Shown: piece by piece, positions 23,002-31,848 of the stretch
Position numbering within the stretch: position 1 is the first letter of the stretch
Layout: each line of letters starts with the position of its first letter
DNA from: Enterococcus sp. 9E7_DIV0242
GTDB lineage: Bacteria; Bacillota; Bacilli; Lactobacillales; Enterococcaceae
Length of the DNA: 64,000 nucleotides
Direction of reading: 5' to 3'
Assembly: GCF_002140975.2 (NCBI RefSeq)
Contig: NZ_CP147247.1
Location: forward strand, 1,426,001-1,490,000
Translations under genes and position numbers: made by a program
Notes under the pieces: generated by a model
The model's input: only the letters and a program-made list of their open reading frames with translations
Told to the model about the DNA's origin: nothing
The model's database searches: none

Positions 23002-23274
23002 TTAATTTCCGCCTTTTCTGATATATTTGAGTGCACCACTTGGACAGCTATTAATAACACGAATATCATCCTCAACTGTTCCATTATCTGCGATGATCCA
23101 CGGACGTCGACCTACTTCAAACACATCCGGATTTCCTCGAACACAGTTTCCTATATGCGCACAGATATCCTTACTATAATAGATATCGATACCTTCACCC
23201 ACATATTTTCTGTAGCCATTTTCTACTAGCATTTCTTCTGTCACTGCTTTTCCATCGATTTTGCTTCCATCCAT
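23002..23274 (-). CDS. Divergent mono-cluster [4Fe-4S] ferredoxin-like protein (YjdI family)
   Basis: A 90-residue protein with the divergent Fer4 domain: CAHIGNCVRGNPDVFEV supplies two Cys residues and SCPSGALKYI a third. IYYSKDICAHIGNC is the usual YjdI signature. It probably binds one iron-sulphur cluster, but only three clear Cys ligands are seen, so the fourth ligand is unclear. ATG 23274 follows AAGGAGG; a TTG codon directly before is less likely. It is paired with the GNAT gene. Confidence 0.8.
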   Translation of the reverse strand: MDGSKIDGKAVTEEMLVENGYRKYVGEGIDIYYSKDICAHIGNCVRGNPDVFEVGRRPWIIADNGTVEDDIRVINSCPSGALKYIRKGGN

Positions 23275-23443
23275 CAAATCTACCTCCTTAACCTTCCATG
23301 GTAAAATGTCTCCATTTCAGCGCTACTATGTCTTGATTCTATCAAGTAACAGGCTATATTACAAATTATTATCCTTTTGGAACAAGCAGCAGAGCACAGA
23401 GAAGTCATTGCACGTGTCACTCTATTTCATTTGGCTCTGAACG

Positions 23444-23490
23444 TAAAAAGAGAAACGATCTTGGCTGTGAACCTGCCAAACCATTTCTCT
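23444..23490 (-). terminator. Terminator after nadE
   Basis: On the minus strand AGAGAAATGGTTTGGC pairs with GCCAAGATCGTTTCTCT (outer 7 bp and inner 5 bp, interrupted) and is followed by TTTTACG. Confidence 0.6.
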
Positions 23491-23505
23491 CCTATTTTTA
23501 TTCTG

Positions 23506-24333
23506 TTATTTCCAAAATTCGTCAAATACTGTAATTGGCAAATGGCGCTTATGCTGCGTTTTGTTATACCAACCTTCAAGCGTTTCCTGTGCCTGTGGAG
23601 AAATTTCTTTCCCTTCAAGATAATCGTCGATATCATCGTAGGTCACACCTAAAGCAACCTCATCAGCGATCAATGGTTTTCCATCTTCTAAATCAGCAGT
23701 AGGTACTTTCAGATAAAGGGCTTCATCTGCCCCTAAAGCTTTAAGAAGTGCTTTGCCTTGACGCTTATTCAAGCGGAAAAGCGGTAGAATATCAGCTCCG
23801 CCATCTCCGAATTTCGTAAAAAATCCCGTGATATTCTCAGCTGCATGATCGGTTCCAATCACAGCACCTGCATTTTCCCCAGCTACAGCATACTGAACGA
23901 TCATTCGCTGCCGAGCTTTCATATTCCCTTTATTGAAATCACTGATTGATTCACCAGTCACTTCAATCGCTTGAACACACGCATCCACAGCTGGACGAAT
24001 ATCCACTCTTAAGGAGCGATCAGGCTGGATAAATGCCAAGGCCCTTTGTGCATCTTCTTCATCTACTTGAGTACCATAAGGTAGGCGAATGGCAATAAAT
24101 TGATAAGAAGTATCTTTGGTTTCTGTTCGCATCTCTTCCATTGTCAATTGAGCCAGACGACCAGCAAGACTGGAATCCTGTCCCCCGCTGATTCCCAATA
24201 CTAGCGTTTTTAAAAATGGATGCTTGTATAGATAAGCCTTCATAAAATCAATACTTTTTCGAATTTCTTCTTGCGGATCGATCGTCGGTTTCACACCTAA
24301 TTCTTCAATAATCGCTTGCTGCATCGGCTTCAT
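23506..24333 (-). CDS. nadE: NH3-dependent NAD+ synthetase
   Basis: A 275-residue cytoplasmic enzyme that amidates nicotinate adenine dinucleotide to NAD+ with ammonia and ATP. The PP-loop GISGGQDSS (about residue 48) binds ATP, and [26 protein letters not shown] is the conserved substrate region. There is no glutaminase domain, so ammonia is the donor. ATG 24333 follows GGAGGG; the frame opens five codons earlier over the ribosome site itself. It lies 15 bp after pncB. Confidence 0.96.
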   Translation of the reverse strand: MKPMQQAIIEELGVKPTIDPQEEIRKSIDFMKAYLYKHPFLKTLVLGISGGQDSSLAGRLAQLTMEEMRTETKDTSYQFIAIRLPYGTQVDEEDAQRALAFIQPDRSLRVDIRPAVDACVQAIEVTGESISDFNKGNMKARQRMIVQYAVAGENAGAVIGTDHAAENITGFFTKFGDGGADILPLFRLNKRQGKALLKALGADEALYLKVPTADLEDGKPLIADEVALGVTYDDIDDYLEGKEISPQAQETLEGWYNKTQHKRHLPITVFDEFWK

Positions 24334-24348
24334 ACAACATCCCTCCAT

Positions 24349-25824
24349 TTATTCATTGTTTTCGCTGAACGCCTGAACATCTTTTCTCACTTTTTCCAGT
24401 AAACGCATTTTATGGTTCCAACAGTCTGTTGATAAATCGACTGGATATTTTTGCGGATTCAGATCACGCTTATATTCTTCCCAAAGAGAATCAAGATTTT
24501 CTTTGGCATAATGCTTGATTTCGTCAAGTGTTGGCAAATCATAGACACGCTTACCATCTACGAAAATTTCCTGTAAGACAGGTCGCGCATCGAAATTACG
24601 AACCGTTTTATTGATAAAGGTGTGTACTGGGTGGAACATGAAAATCTCTGCTTCTTTTCTAGGATCCTCGTCCCATAAAGTAACATAATCACCCTCAGAT
24701 TTTTTATCTGATTTGCGTGTGATGCGCCACACCTGTTTTTTCCCAGGTGTCGTTACTTTCTCGGCATTGCTAGACAGCTTAATTGTATCTTGCATCACAC
24801 CTTGTTCATCTTCAATAGATACCAGTTTGAAAACAGCACCTAACGCAGGTTGATTGTACGCTGTAATCAGCTTGGTGCCCACACCCCAAACGTCAATCTT
24901 CGCTTTTTGCATTTTCAGGTTAAGAATTGTATTTTCATCTAAGTCATTCGAAGCATAGATTTTAGCCTCAGTATAACCAGCTTCATCTAACTGTTCTCTG
25001 ACACGTTTAGAAATGTACGCCATATCCCCACTGTCGATCCGAACCCCAAGGAAATTGATTTTATCACCCATTTCATTGGCTACACGAATCGCATTTGGCA
25101 CTCCTGATTTTAAGGTGTCATACGTATCTACAAGAAAGACGCAATCCTTGTGTGTTTTTGCATAAGCAAGAAACGCTTCATAATCATTCCCATACGATTG
25201 AACAAGAGAATGTGCATGCGTACCGCTGACAGGAATACCAAAAATCTTACCTGCTCGAACATTACTGGTTGCGTCTGCTCCACCAATAAACGCAGCTCTT
25301 GTTCCCCAAATCGCTGCATCTAATTCTTGCGCACGACGTGTACCAAACTCCATCAATGGATCGTCACCAATCACTGACTTTATTTTGGCTGCCTTCGTTG
25401 CAATCAAGGTCTGAAAATTCACCATGTTCAGCAAAGCTGTTTCTACTAGCTGACATTGTGCCAAAGGTCCCTCTACTTGAATCAATGGTTCATTATTGAA
25501 AACCAAATCGCCTTCAAGCGCGGAACGAACAGTACAGGTAAACTTGAAATCCGCTAAATAGGTAAGAAACTCCTCTGGATAGTCCTCTGCTTCTCTAAGA
25601 TAGTCAATATCTGAGTTCGAAAAGGTTAGGTTCTCCAAATAATGAACCAACCGCTCCAATCCGGCAAAAATCGCATACCCGTGTCCAAACGGCATTTCTC
25701 TGAAATAGCATTCAAACACTGAGTGCAAATCTGCACGACCTAACTCCCAGTATGTCTTCATCATATTGATTTGATAAAGATCCGTGTGTAACGTCAAACT
25801 GTCATCTTGATAATTTTTATCCAT
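24349..25824 (-). CDS. pncB: Nicotinate phosphoribosyltransferase
   Basis: A 491-residue enzyme that converts nicotinate and PRPP into nicotinate mononucleotide, the entry step of NAD salvage (Preiss-Handler). The N-terminus LTLHTDLYQINMMKTYWELGRAD, the segment MEFGTRRAQELDAAIWGTRAAFIGGADATSN with the phosphorylated-His context, SGTHAHSLVQSYG and FLGVRIDSGDMAYISK are classical. ATG 25824 has GAGGG 6 nt before it; the open frame extends 24 codons further without a ribosome site. It forms an operon with nadE. Confidence 0.96.
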   Translation of the reverse strand: MDKNYQDDSLTLHTDLYQINMMKTYWELGRADLHSVFECYFREMPFGHGYAIFAGLERLVHYLENLTFSNSDIDYLREAEDYPEEFLTYLADFKFTCTVRSALEGDLVFNNEPLIQVEGPLAQCQLVETALLNMVNFQTLIATKAAKIKSVIGDDPLMEFGTRRAQELDAAIWGTRAAFIGGADATSNVRAGKIFGIPVSGTHAHSLVQSYGNDYEAFLAYAKTHKDCVFLVDTYDTLKSGVPNAIRVANEMGDKINFLGVRIDSGDMAYISKRVREQLDEAGYTEAKIYASNDLDENTILNLKMQKAKIDVWGVGTKLITAYNQPALGAVFKLVSIEDEQGVMQDTIKLSSNAEKVTTPGKKQVWRITRKSDKKSEGDYVTLWDEDPRKEAEIFMFHPVHTFINKTVRNFDARPVLQEIFVDGKRVYDLPTLDEIKHYAKENLDSLWEEYKRDLNPQKYPVDLSTDCWNHKMRLLEKVRKDVQAFSENNE

Positions 25825-26087
25825 CTTGAACCCTCGATCCTTTATTTTTAGCACCGGCATTCTTTCATCATAGACTATCCAGCACTTTATTCCCAAAGAT
25901 ATCCCATTTTAACTAAAACACTGTTTAAACATACGGCTCAGGAGAAGTTTCTTCCGGCGTTGGCATTAGGTATCACTCGTATATAAAGTCCCGTGTCTAT
26001 AGATACTTCAACATACACGCCTTCAACCTATTGTTATTTCAGAAAGAGTTCCTTCCATTTTCAACAATGCTTTCATTTCATTTTATC

Positions 26088-26141
26088 AAAAAAAGAACAG
26101 AAAACCCAATGATTTTGAATCATTCCATTGTTTTTCTGTTC
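26088..26141 (-). terminator. Terminator of the two-component system genes
   Basis: On the minus strand GAACAGAAAA pairs with TTTTCTGTTC, with an inner AATG/CATT stem, followed by TTTTTTTG. It lies about 130 bp after the response regulator. Confidence 0.85.
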
Positions 26142-26271
26142 TATACCTAGCGGAATCATCCAATTACATTACAGAATGGAAAGATATATAGGAAGCTTTT
26201 CTGATGCTTATTTTTCTAAAAACTTGAAAATATTTCTATTCGATCCTTATATTGTTTATTGAATTATAGAA

Positions 26272-26898
26272 CTAAGTCAACTCTTTATAATAGAATATAG
26301 CTAGCTGTGTTCGATCCCTCAACTCAAGCTTTTCCAACAAAACACTGACATAATTGCGTACCGTTCCTTCACTCAAAAATAGCTCTTTTGCGATTTCTTT
26401 ATTATTCAAACCTTCTGCGATCAAGGATAAGGTCGTTCGCTCTCTTTCTGTCAAATCGATCGCACACCCTTTTTCATTTTTTTCAGTCTGTAAAAGATTA
26501 GGAAGCTTGTCTATTACTGCATTTCCGAATACAGACTGACCATTTTTTACTGCTTTAATAGAAGGAACGATTGCGTCCATATTCTGTTTTAGCAGATAAC
26601 CTTTCACTCCTAACTTCAATGCCTCTACAATGTATTCGTCATCAGAAAAGGTGGTCAGAAGTAGAATCGCTGCTTTTGGCTGCTCCGCTAAAATTGTTCT
26701 AGCTGCATCCAAGCCAGTGCTTTCTCCCATTCGAATATCCATCAATAAAATATCCGGTAGCTGTTCTTGGTACAACGCGACAGCTTCCTCTGCAGAATGC
26801 CCAATCCCGATTACCTCAATTTCCTGACTGGCTTCAACAATCGTTTTTAATGACGTCGTAACTAAAAAATCATCATCTACTACTACTAATCGAATCAT
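26272..26898 (-). CDS. NarL/LuxR-type response regulator
   Basis: A 208-residue cytoplasmic regulator. The receiver domain has the acidic pocket VVVDDDF, the phospho-acceptor Asp54 (DILLMDIRM), Thr in LLLTTF and Lys in GYLLKQ. The C-terminal LuxR helix-turn-helix (about 145-200, LTERERTTLSLIAEGLNNKEIAKELFLSEGTVRNYVS) follows. Its start overlaps the kinase gene by 4 nt. By analogy with similar HPK7-type systems it probably activates the divergent ABC exporter operon (inference). Confidence 0.92.
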   Translation of the reverse strand: MIRLVVVDDDFLVTTSLKTIVEASQEIEVIGIGHSAEEAVALYQEQLPDILLMDIRMGESTGLDAARTILAEQPKAAILLLTTFSDDEYIVEALKLGVKGYLLKQNMDAIVPSIKAVKNGQSVFGNAVIDKLPNLLQTEKNEKGCAIDLTERERTTLSLIAEGLNNKEIAKELFLSEGTVRNYVSVLLEKLELRDRTQLAIFYYKELT

Positions 26899-28004
26899 AT
26901 TGTCTCTCCTTCATACTTAGGGAATATTGCAATCAATGAAAAGCCTTGCTCTGTTTGATGATAATTCAGACGTCCACCAAGTCTTGAAAGACGCTCCTCC
27001 ATACTAGTCAAACCAATGCCACGCTCTGTGATATCCGTCACTTTTCTTTTCGTACCGTTATCTGAGATTGTCAGCTTATAAAAACCAGGCTGCTGTTTGA
27101 AGCTGATCACAGCCTTCTTTGCATTACTATGCTTCATGATATTCGATAAGGCTTCCTTAACAATCATGATACACGCTAGCTTGCACTCTTTATCCAAATA
27201 TTCAGGCAGCTCATCCGTCAACTCTACCGCACAAAATTGAAAATTTTCCAAAATCTTCTGCATCGCAATCGACAAACGCAAGGATTCATCATGTAAGTCA
27301 TGGACACTGGAACGAATATTATCCATTCCCTCTGTAACGGTTTCTTTCAATTGATTCAGTGGCGCTTGAAGATTTTCCTGCTGATTGATTGTCTGAATAG
27401 CTCCAATTTGAAGTAAACTACTGGACAGCAGATGTCCTACATTGTCATGGATATCCCGAGCGATTCGATTCCGTTCATTTGAAACCTCTAATGAAAGCAT
27501 CGTCTCCTGACGTTTTTGTCGCTCCTTCTCTTGCTGCTGCAACGAATAGTTTAACGACAACATTTCGTCCTCAAGCAATTGTCTTCGTTCATTCGACTGA
27601 ATAGCTCCAATATGTCGATGGGCTAAATAGGAAGCAAGAAGGCACAGACCGATAATAAAAGATTTGTTGGTCAGACTAAGCTGGTCATCGGATACTAAGT
27701 AAACACTCATCAGACCGGCATTGACAACCGTCACACCATAGCTGGTATCATACATCCCATCATAGAAAAGAAAAGGGATGAAAAAGACATATTCCTTCCA
27801 CCAATAGGACGCGAGCAAAAGAATGAAGATAGCCACTACAGATAGCTTTGGTTGTTGCAAAACCCAAATAATCATGCTAAATAACAAGGTCAGTAAAATG
27901 AAGACCACTCGTTCACTTTGATAAGAATCACTGATCAAAAGCAAGAAGCTAAAAAACAACAGCAGCCCCTTTTCTACAAAATTGCTTGTTCGAAATGTTT
28001 CCAT
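26895..28004 (-). CDS. Sensor histidine kinase, HPK7 (DesK/LiaS/NarX-like)
   Basis: A 369-residue membrane kinase. Five to six hydrophobic helices occupy about residues 10-145 with no large extracellular domain. A coiled coil (QQQEKERQKRQETMLSLEVSNERNR) leads to the HisKA_3 box RNRIARDIHDNVGHLLSSSL with the phosphorylated His. The ATPase domain has IVKEALSNIMKHSNAKKA (N box) and GIGLTSMEERLSRLGG (G box). The lack of a sensor domain fits intramembrane-sensing kinases that respond to envelope stress or to the transporter. It is divergent from the exporter operon. Confidence 0.92.
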   Translation of the reverse strand: METFRTSNFVEKGLLLFFSFLLLISDSYQSERVVFILLTLLFSMIIWVLQQPKLSVVAIFILLLASYWWKEYVFFIPFLFYDGMYDTSYGVTVVNAGLMSVYLVSDDQLSLTNKSFIIGLCLLASYLAHRHIGAIQSNERRQLLEDEMLSLNYSLQQQEKERQKRQETMLSLEVSNERNRIARDIHDNVGHLLSSSLLQIGAIQTINQQENLQAPLNQLKETVTEGMDNIRSSVHDLHDESLRLSIAMQKILENFQFCAVELTDELPEYLDKECKLACIMIVKEALSNIMKHSNAKKAVISFKQQPGFYKLTISDNGTKRKVTDITERGIGLTSMEERLSRLGGRLNYHQTEQGFSLIAIFPKYEGETI

Positions 28005-28047
28005 TTATCGATTTACTCCTTTAATTTTCTACCAAAATTTTCAACAT

Positions 28048-28091
28048 TGTGACAAATGTCACATTACTTTATGAGAATAGTCACTCATAAA
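28048..28091. promoter_or_regulatory. Two palindromes in the kinase/exporter divergent promoter region
   Basis: TGTGACA-AA-TGTCACA (28048-28063) is a perfect 7-bp inverted repeat. TTTATGAG ... CTCATAAA (28068-28075 / 28084-28091) is a perfect 8-bp inverted repeat with an 8-nt spacer. They precede a possible -10 (TATAGT near 28110) of the exporter operon whose -35 would lie at the second palindrome. Both are candidate binding sites for the NarL-type regulator. Confidence 0.5.
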
Positions 28092-28184
28092 TCCACATCC
28101 ATTCATGTATAGTTACATTATAAATGAAAAAAGAAGAACCTGCGGGATAACTTGGAATGTTTCTTCAAAAAATATATTGGATAT

Positions 28185-28417
28185 GTTTCTTCAAAAATCT
28201 AAAGGAGGACTATTGCTCTTTTGCAGGAACCTCTAGAAGCAATAGATATCGAACCACCAAAATAGAGAAACTGGGCAGTTATCTGACTCGTTTCTTCAAA
28301 AACACAAAGGAGAACTATTGCTCTTTTGCAGGAATCTCTAGAAGCAATAGATATCGAACCACCAAAATAGAGAAACTGGGCAATTATCTGACTCGTTTCT
28401 TCAAAAACACAAAGGAG
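28185..28417 (+). repeat. 105-bp tandem duplication in the leader of the ABC exporter operon
   Basis: Two full units (28185-28289 and 28290-28394) plus the first 23 bp of a third (28395-28417), with an exact 105-bp period. After the first 16 bp the two full copies differ at about three positions. Each unit contains GTTTCTTCAAAAA, an AAAGGAG ribosome-site-like sequence and a hairpin CTATTGCT ... AGCAATAG. The last AAAGGAG is the ribosome site of the ATPase gene. The frame is open through the units from ATG 28157 because 105 is a multiple of three. The 13-mer GTTTCTTCAAAAA also occurs at 28159-28171 and at 29377-29389, ahead of the first permease. Confidence 0.85.
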
Positions 28418-28426
28418 TTCAAAATC

Positions 28427-29362
28427 ATGATCATCGAAATCAATGACTTAATCAAACGCTATGGAAAGCTTGTTGCCTTGAACCACTTCAATCTTCAAGT
28501 AAAAGAAGGAGAGATCCTGGGATTACTTGGACCAAACGGCAGTGGAAAATCAACGGCCATCAATTGTATGCTTTCACTTCTCTCTTACGATAAGGGGGAG
28601 ATTAAAATATTTGGAAAGGACATGGCACCGGATCAGTATGATATCAAAAAAAGGATCGGTGTTGTTCCTCAGGAAGTAGCGGTTTTTGAAGAGCTGACTG
28701 TCATAGAAAATATCGACTATTACTGCGGTCTCTACATCACAGATAAAAAGGAACGAAAACAGCATGTAGAAGATGTGATCCAGCTTGTTGGTTTGGAAGA
28801 TTTCAAAAAGTTCTTTCCAAAAAAACTGAGTGGCGGGTTAAAACGTCGTTTGAACATTGCTTGCGGTATCGCTCATAAGCCGGAATTGATTTTTCTTGAT
28901 GAGCCAACTGTTGCGGTCGATCCTCAAAGCCGAAACAAGATTTTAGACAGCATCAAAGAGCTGAACCGACAGGGTGCAACCATTATCTACACGACCCATT
29001 ATATGGAAGAAGTGGAACAGCTTTGCGATAACATCGTCATTATGGAAAAAGGACAGGTCATCGCTAAAGGAACCAAAGAAGAGCTAAAAGCCATGATTCA
29101 TATGAATGAAAAGCTAATAATTGAAGTACCTGTTTTCCCTGAATCCGTTAAAGAAAAATTACTTTCCTTACCGGGAATTCTAGATATATCCTATGACAAT
29201 GCCTACGTAACAATCAATACGGAGGAAACAAAGCGAGTTTTCACACACGTTCTCAAAATTTTGGAGGAAGAACAGCTCGCCTTTGGAAATTTCCAGACAC
29301 AACAGCCGACACTAAATGATGTATTTCTTGAAATCACTGGTCGTGAGCTACGTGATCAATAG
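28427..29362 (+). CDS. ABC exporter ATP-binding protein
   Basis: A 311-residue nucleotide-binding subunit of an ABC-2 type exporter. Walker A is GLLGPNGSGKST (about residue 38), the signature is LSGGLKRRLN, Walker B is LIFLDEPTVAVDPQ and the switch His is in TTHYMEE. The C-terminal 80 residues are the extension of the drug/lantibiotic-exporter subfamily. ATG 28427 has AAAGGAG with ideal spacing. The frame is open for another 90 codons upstream through the tandem repeats, which I take as leader, not coding. The operon continues with two permeases. The divergent kinase/regulator pair suggests induction by an envelope-active compound. Confidence 0.93.
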   Translation: MIIEINDLIKRYGKLVALNHFNLQVKEGEILGLLGPNGSGKSTAINCMLSLLSYDKGEIKIFGKDMAPDQYDIKKRIGVVPQEVAVFEELTVIENIDYYCGLYITDKKERKQHVEDVIQLVGLEDFKKFFPKKLSGGLKRRLNIACGIAHKPELIFLDEPTVAVDPQSRNKILDSIKELNRQGATIIYTTHYMEEVEQLCDNIVIMEKGQVIAKGTKEELKAMIHMNEKLIIEVPVFPESVKEKLLSLPGILDISYDNAYVTINTEETKRVFTHVLKILEEEQLAFGNFQTQQPTLNDVFLEITGRELRDQ

Positions 29363-29432
29363 CAACAGATAGATTCGTTTCTTCAAAAATCGCAAAGATG
29401 GACGAAACGAACAATAGCAAAGGAGGATAATC

Positions 29433-30575
29433 ATGTTTACACATTTATATATTTACCGGCTGAAGGTTCTATTAAAAAACAAACCTTTGATGTTCTGGAC
29501 CTTTATGTTCCCAGTCTGTATGGGGATTTTCTTCACTGCTGCTTTCAGTAGTTTAGATGATCAAATCTATTTTGACCAAGTCCCTGTCGGCATCGTACAA
29601 GAGGGCGACAATACACAAACAACCATGTTTCTCGAAACAGTGAAGGCTCTTGAAAATGACGGAAAGAAAATGCTTAACCCTGTTTCACTGACAAAAAAAC
29701 AAGCAGAAAAACAGCTTGAAGATGGCGATATCTATGGCTACTATGTCCTCGCTACTTCCGGTATCAGCTTAAATCTAAATCAACAAGGCATCCAACAAAG
29801 CTTGTTAAGTGTTTTTTTAGACCAATTTCAACAAGCACAAAAAACTGTGGCAACACTACAGCAAGAAGCACCTGAACTATTGGCGACTGAGCTGGCCCAA
29901 TCAATTGGACAACAAGCAAATTTCATTCAAGTAGCGAATAAAACGGCTAGTAAAGGCAGCACAAAAAGCTTTTTCTTCTTCACTCTTGTGGGCATGAGTT
30001 GTATGTTTGGTTTCTTTTGGGGCTTATCCAATACAAACGATGAGCAGGCCAATCAGTCAGCGAATGGTATCCGCTTGAGTATGGCACCTCAAAACAAGAT
30101 GAGCATTGTTTTAGCCAATCTTGCGGCGGCGTTCACGGTATTCATCGTAGAGCTTTACTTGATTCTAGCAATTTTTCATTTTGTTTATCAAGTCGATTTT
30201 GGGTCACGGTGGAACCTGATTCTGCTTACCTGTACAATTTCCGCAGTGACAGCAATCGCTATGGGTACGTGTATCGGTAATCTGTTAAAAGGGTCTTTAG
30301 ATCAGAAAATTTCTTTAGGCGTAACCTTTCAAATTGTCTGCAGCTTCCTTGCCGGGATGATGGTTCCAGATATCAAGTACTTGATAAGTAAGCATATCCC
30401 GATTCTGGGACAGATTAATCCAGTCAACTTAGTCAGTGAAAGTCTTTATAAGCTCTATTACTACGAGAACATTGATAGCTTCTACATCAATCTTGTTTGT
30501 CTAGCCGTTTTGACGGTTATCTTTGTACTGTTGAGCTTCATGTATGAAAGGAGAGCCCAATATGTCAGTGTTTAA
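29433..30575 (+). CDS. ABC-2 type permease (subunit 1)
   Basis: A 380-residue membrane subunit. One N-terminal helix (about 20-40, MFWTFMFPVCMGIFFTAAF) is followed by a large extracytoplasmic domain (about 45-175) and five helices clustered from about 175 to the end (FFFFTLVGMSCMFGFFWG onwards). This is the ABC2_membrane_3 layout of drug or peptide exporters. CAAAGGAGG precedes the ATG. In the 70-bp gap after the ATPase gene there is another GTTTCTTCAAAAA copy and a hairpin TTCGTTTC / GAAACGAA. The second permease starts inside its last codons. Confidence 0.88.
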   Translation: MFTHLYIYRLKVLLKNKPLMFWTFMFPVCMGIFFTAAFSSLDDQIYFDQVPVGIVQEGDNTQTTMFLETVKALENDGKKMLNPVSLTKKQAEKQLEDGDIYGYYVLATSGISLNLNQQGIQQSLLSVFLDQFQQAQKTVATLQQEAPELLATELAQSIGQQANFIQVANKTASKGSTKSFFFFTLVGMSCMFGFFWGLSNTNDEQANQSANGIRLSMAPQNKMSIVLANLAAAFTVFIVELYLILAIFHFVYQVDFGSRWNLILLTCTISAVTAIAMGTCIGNLLKGSLDQKISLGVTFQIVCSFLAGMMVPDIKYLISKHIPILGQINPVNLVSESLYKLYYYENIDSFYINLVCLAVLTVIFVLLSFMYERRAQYVSV

Positions 30576-31749
30576 AACCTTCTATTATATTTTAAGAGAA
30601 AACAAAATAAGTATTCTTCTTGGTTTTGCGGTAAGTATCGGTATTTCCTTTATGTATGCCGGGAATTTAAACGCCAATGAAAGCTCTTTTTCAGCAACAG
30701 AATCAAAAATAGCCCTATTCAATAAGGATGATTCTCCTGAAGCTAGTGCCTTAACAAATTATTTGAAAGATACTATGGACTATGTTCCTTTCAAGGGAAA
30801 TCAGGAAGCAATCGACGATGCTCTTTATTTCCAGGAACTAAACTATGTAGTAGAAATTCCAAAAGGATTCGGAGCGTCCTTGCAATCAGGAAGCTCTCCT
30901 ATGAAGCTGGCTGTTCAGGTCAAAGCCGGCAGTTTTAATCAGGTATATGTCGACAATATCATCAATCACTATCTCTCGACTTATCAATTTTATACCGCTG
31001 CTTTTCCACAAAAAACAGCAGATGAAATCAGTCAACTGACCATTGAAAATATCACTGAAAAAGGGCAGATTCATTTCGATAAGAACTTTAACCGACTTGA
31101 AAAAAACCAAGGAACTGCTGGTGTTTTCAATGTCATTTCTTACGGTTTATTCATGACGATTTTCAGTGGGATCTCGATTGTAAACCTGGCCTTCAACCGT
31201 GATGAAATTCAGCGTCGGAATAGCTGTTCACCACTTTCCAAAAAGAGGTTCTCCCGACAATTGATGACCAGCAGTCTCTTATTTTCCGGTACAGTCTGGC
31301 TAGCATTTATTACCTATACCCTTGTCTATACTCGAATTGGATTCAACGGCTATACCCCATACTTTTTACTGAACTCACTTCTCTTTTTACTTGCGGTGAT
31401 CGCCTTCAGTATCTTTATCACTGGGTTAATCAAAAGTCCTGAAATGGTTGGGGCAGTCAACAATACATTTATATTGGGCAGCTCTTTTATTGGAGGGGTT
31501 TTCGTCCCTTCTGAGATCCTACCTGATGTGGTAAACAAAGTAGCTTCTTTCACCCCAACCTACTGGTATGTCCGCAACAACGAATTGATTGGCGGCAGTC
31601 TAAACCTTGACAGTGCTTTTATGAAGGATTTTCAATTCAACTCGTTCATCTTATTGATATTCGCATTGATTTTCTTCTTGCTTGCCATGTTGACGAAAAA
31701 AGAACGTGGCGGGTTGAAGATTTCACTATTCAAAAAAGCAACTGCATAA
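30562..31749 (+). CDS. ABC-2 type permease (subunit 2)
   Basis: A 395-residue membrane subunit with the same architecture as its neighbour: an N-terminal helix (KISILLGFAVSIGISFMYAG), an extracytoplasmic domain and five C-terminal helices (FNVISYGLFMTIFSGISIVNL to LLIFALIFFLLAML). It probably heterodimerises with subunit 1. ATG 30562 has AAAGGAG 8 nt upstream and overlaps the end of subunit 1 by 14 nt, which suggests coupled translation. It is the last gene of the exporter operon. Confidence 0.88.
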   Translation: MSVFKTFYYILRENKISILLGFAVSIGISFMYAGNLNANESSFSATESKIALFNKDDSPEASALTNYLKDTMDYVPFKGNQEAIDDALYFQELNYVVEIPKGFGASLQSGSSPMKLAVQVKAGSFNQVYVDNIINHYLSTYQFYTAAFPQKTADEISQLTIENITEKGQIHFDKNFNRLEKNQGTAGVFNVISYGLFMTIFSGISIVNLAFNRDEIQRRNSCSPLSKKRFSRQLMTSSLLFSGTVWLAFITYTLVYTRIGFNGYTPYFLLNSLLFLLAVIAFSIFITGLIKSPEMVGAVNNTFILGSSFIGGVFVPSEILPDVVNKVASFTPTYWYVRNNELIGGSLNLDSAFMKDFQFNSFILLIFALIFFLLAMLTKKERGGLKISLFKKATA

Positions 31750-31761
31750 TCATAGAACGAC

Positions 31762-31810
31762 AAAAAAGCAAGATAAGCCTGATATTTCTCTCGGCATTTC
31801 CTGCTTTTTT
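31762..31810 (+). terminator. Terminator of the ABC exporter operon
   Basis: AAAAAAGCA pairs with TGCTTTTTT, and the inner arms AGATAAGCC / GGCATTTCC pair partially. The T tract is inside the right arm. The symmetrical A/T ends could also stop the convergent membrane-protein gene. Confidence 0.75.
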
Positions 31811-31848
31811 GCTGTTCCAACAGAAGCAAACTTGTTCCTTATTCTCTT

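Noticed and set aside
28157..28426. A 90-codon in-frame N-terminal extension of the ABC ATPase made of 35-residue repeats
   Set aside because: The ATPase has a perfect ribosome site and canonical N-terminus at ATG 28427. The extension exists only because the repeat period is a multiple of three, and its ATG lacks a good ribosome site.
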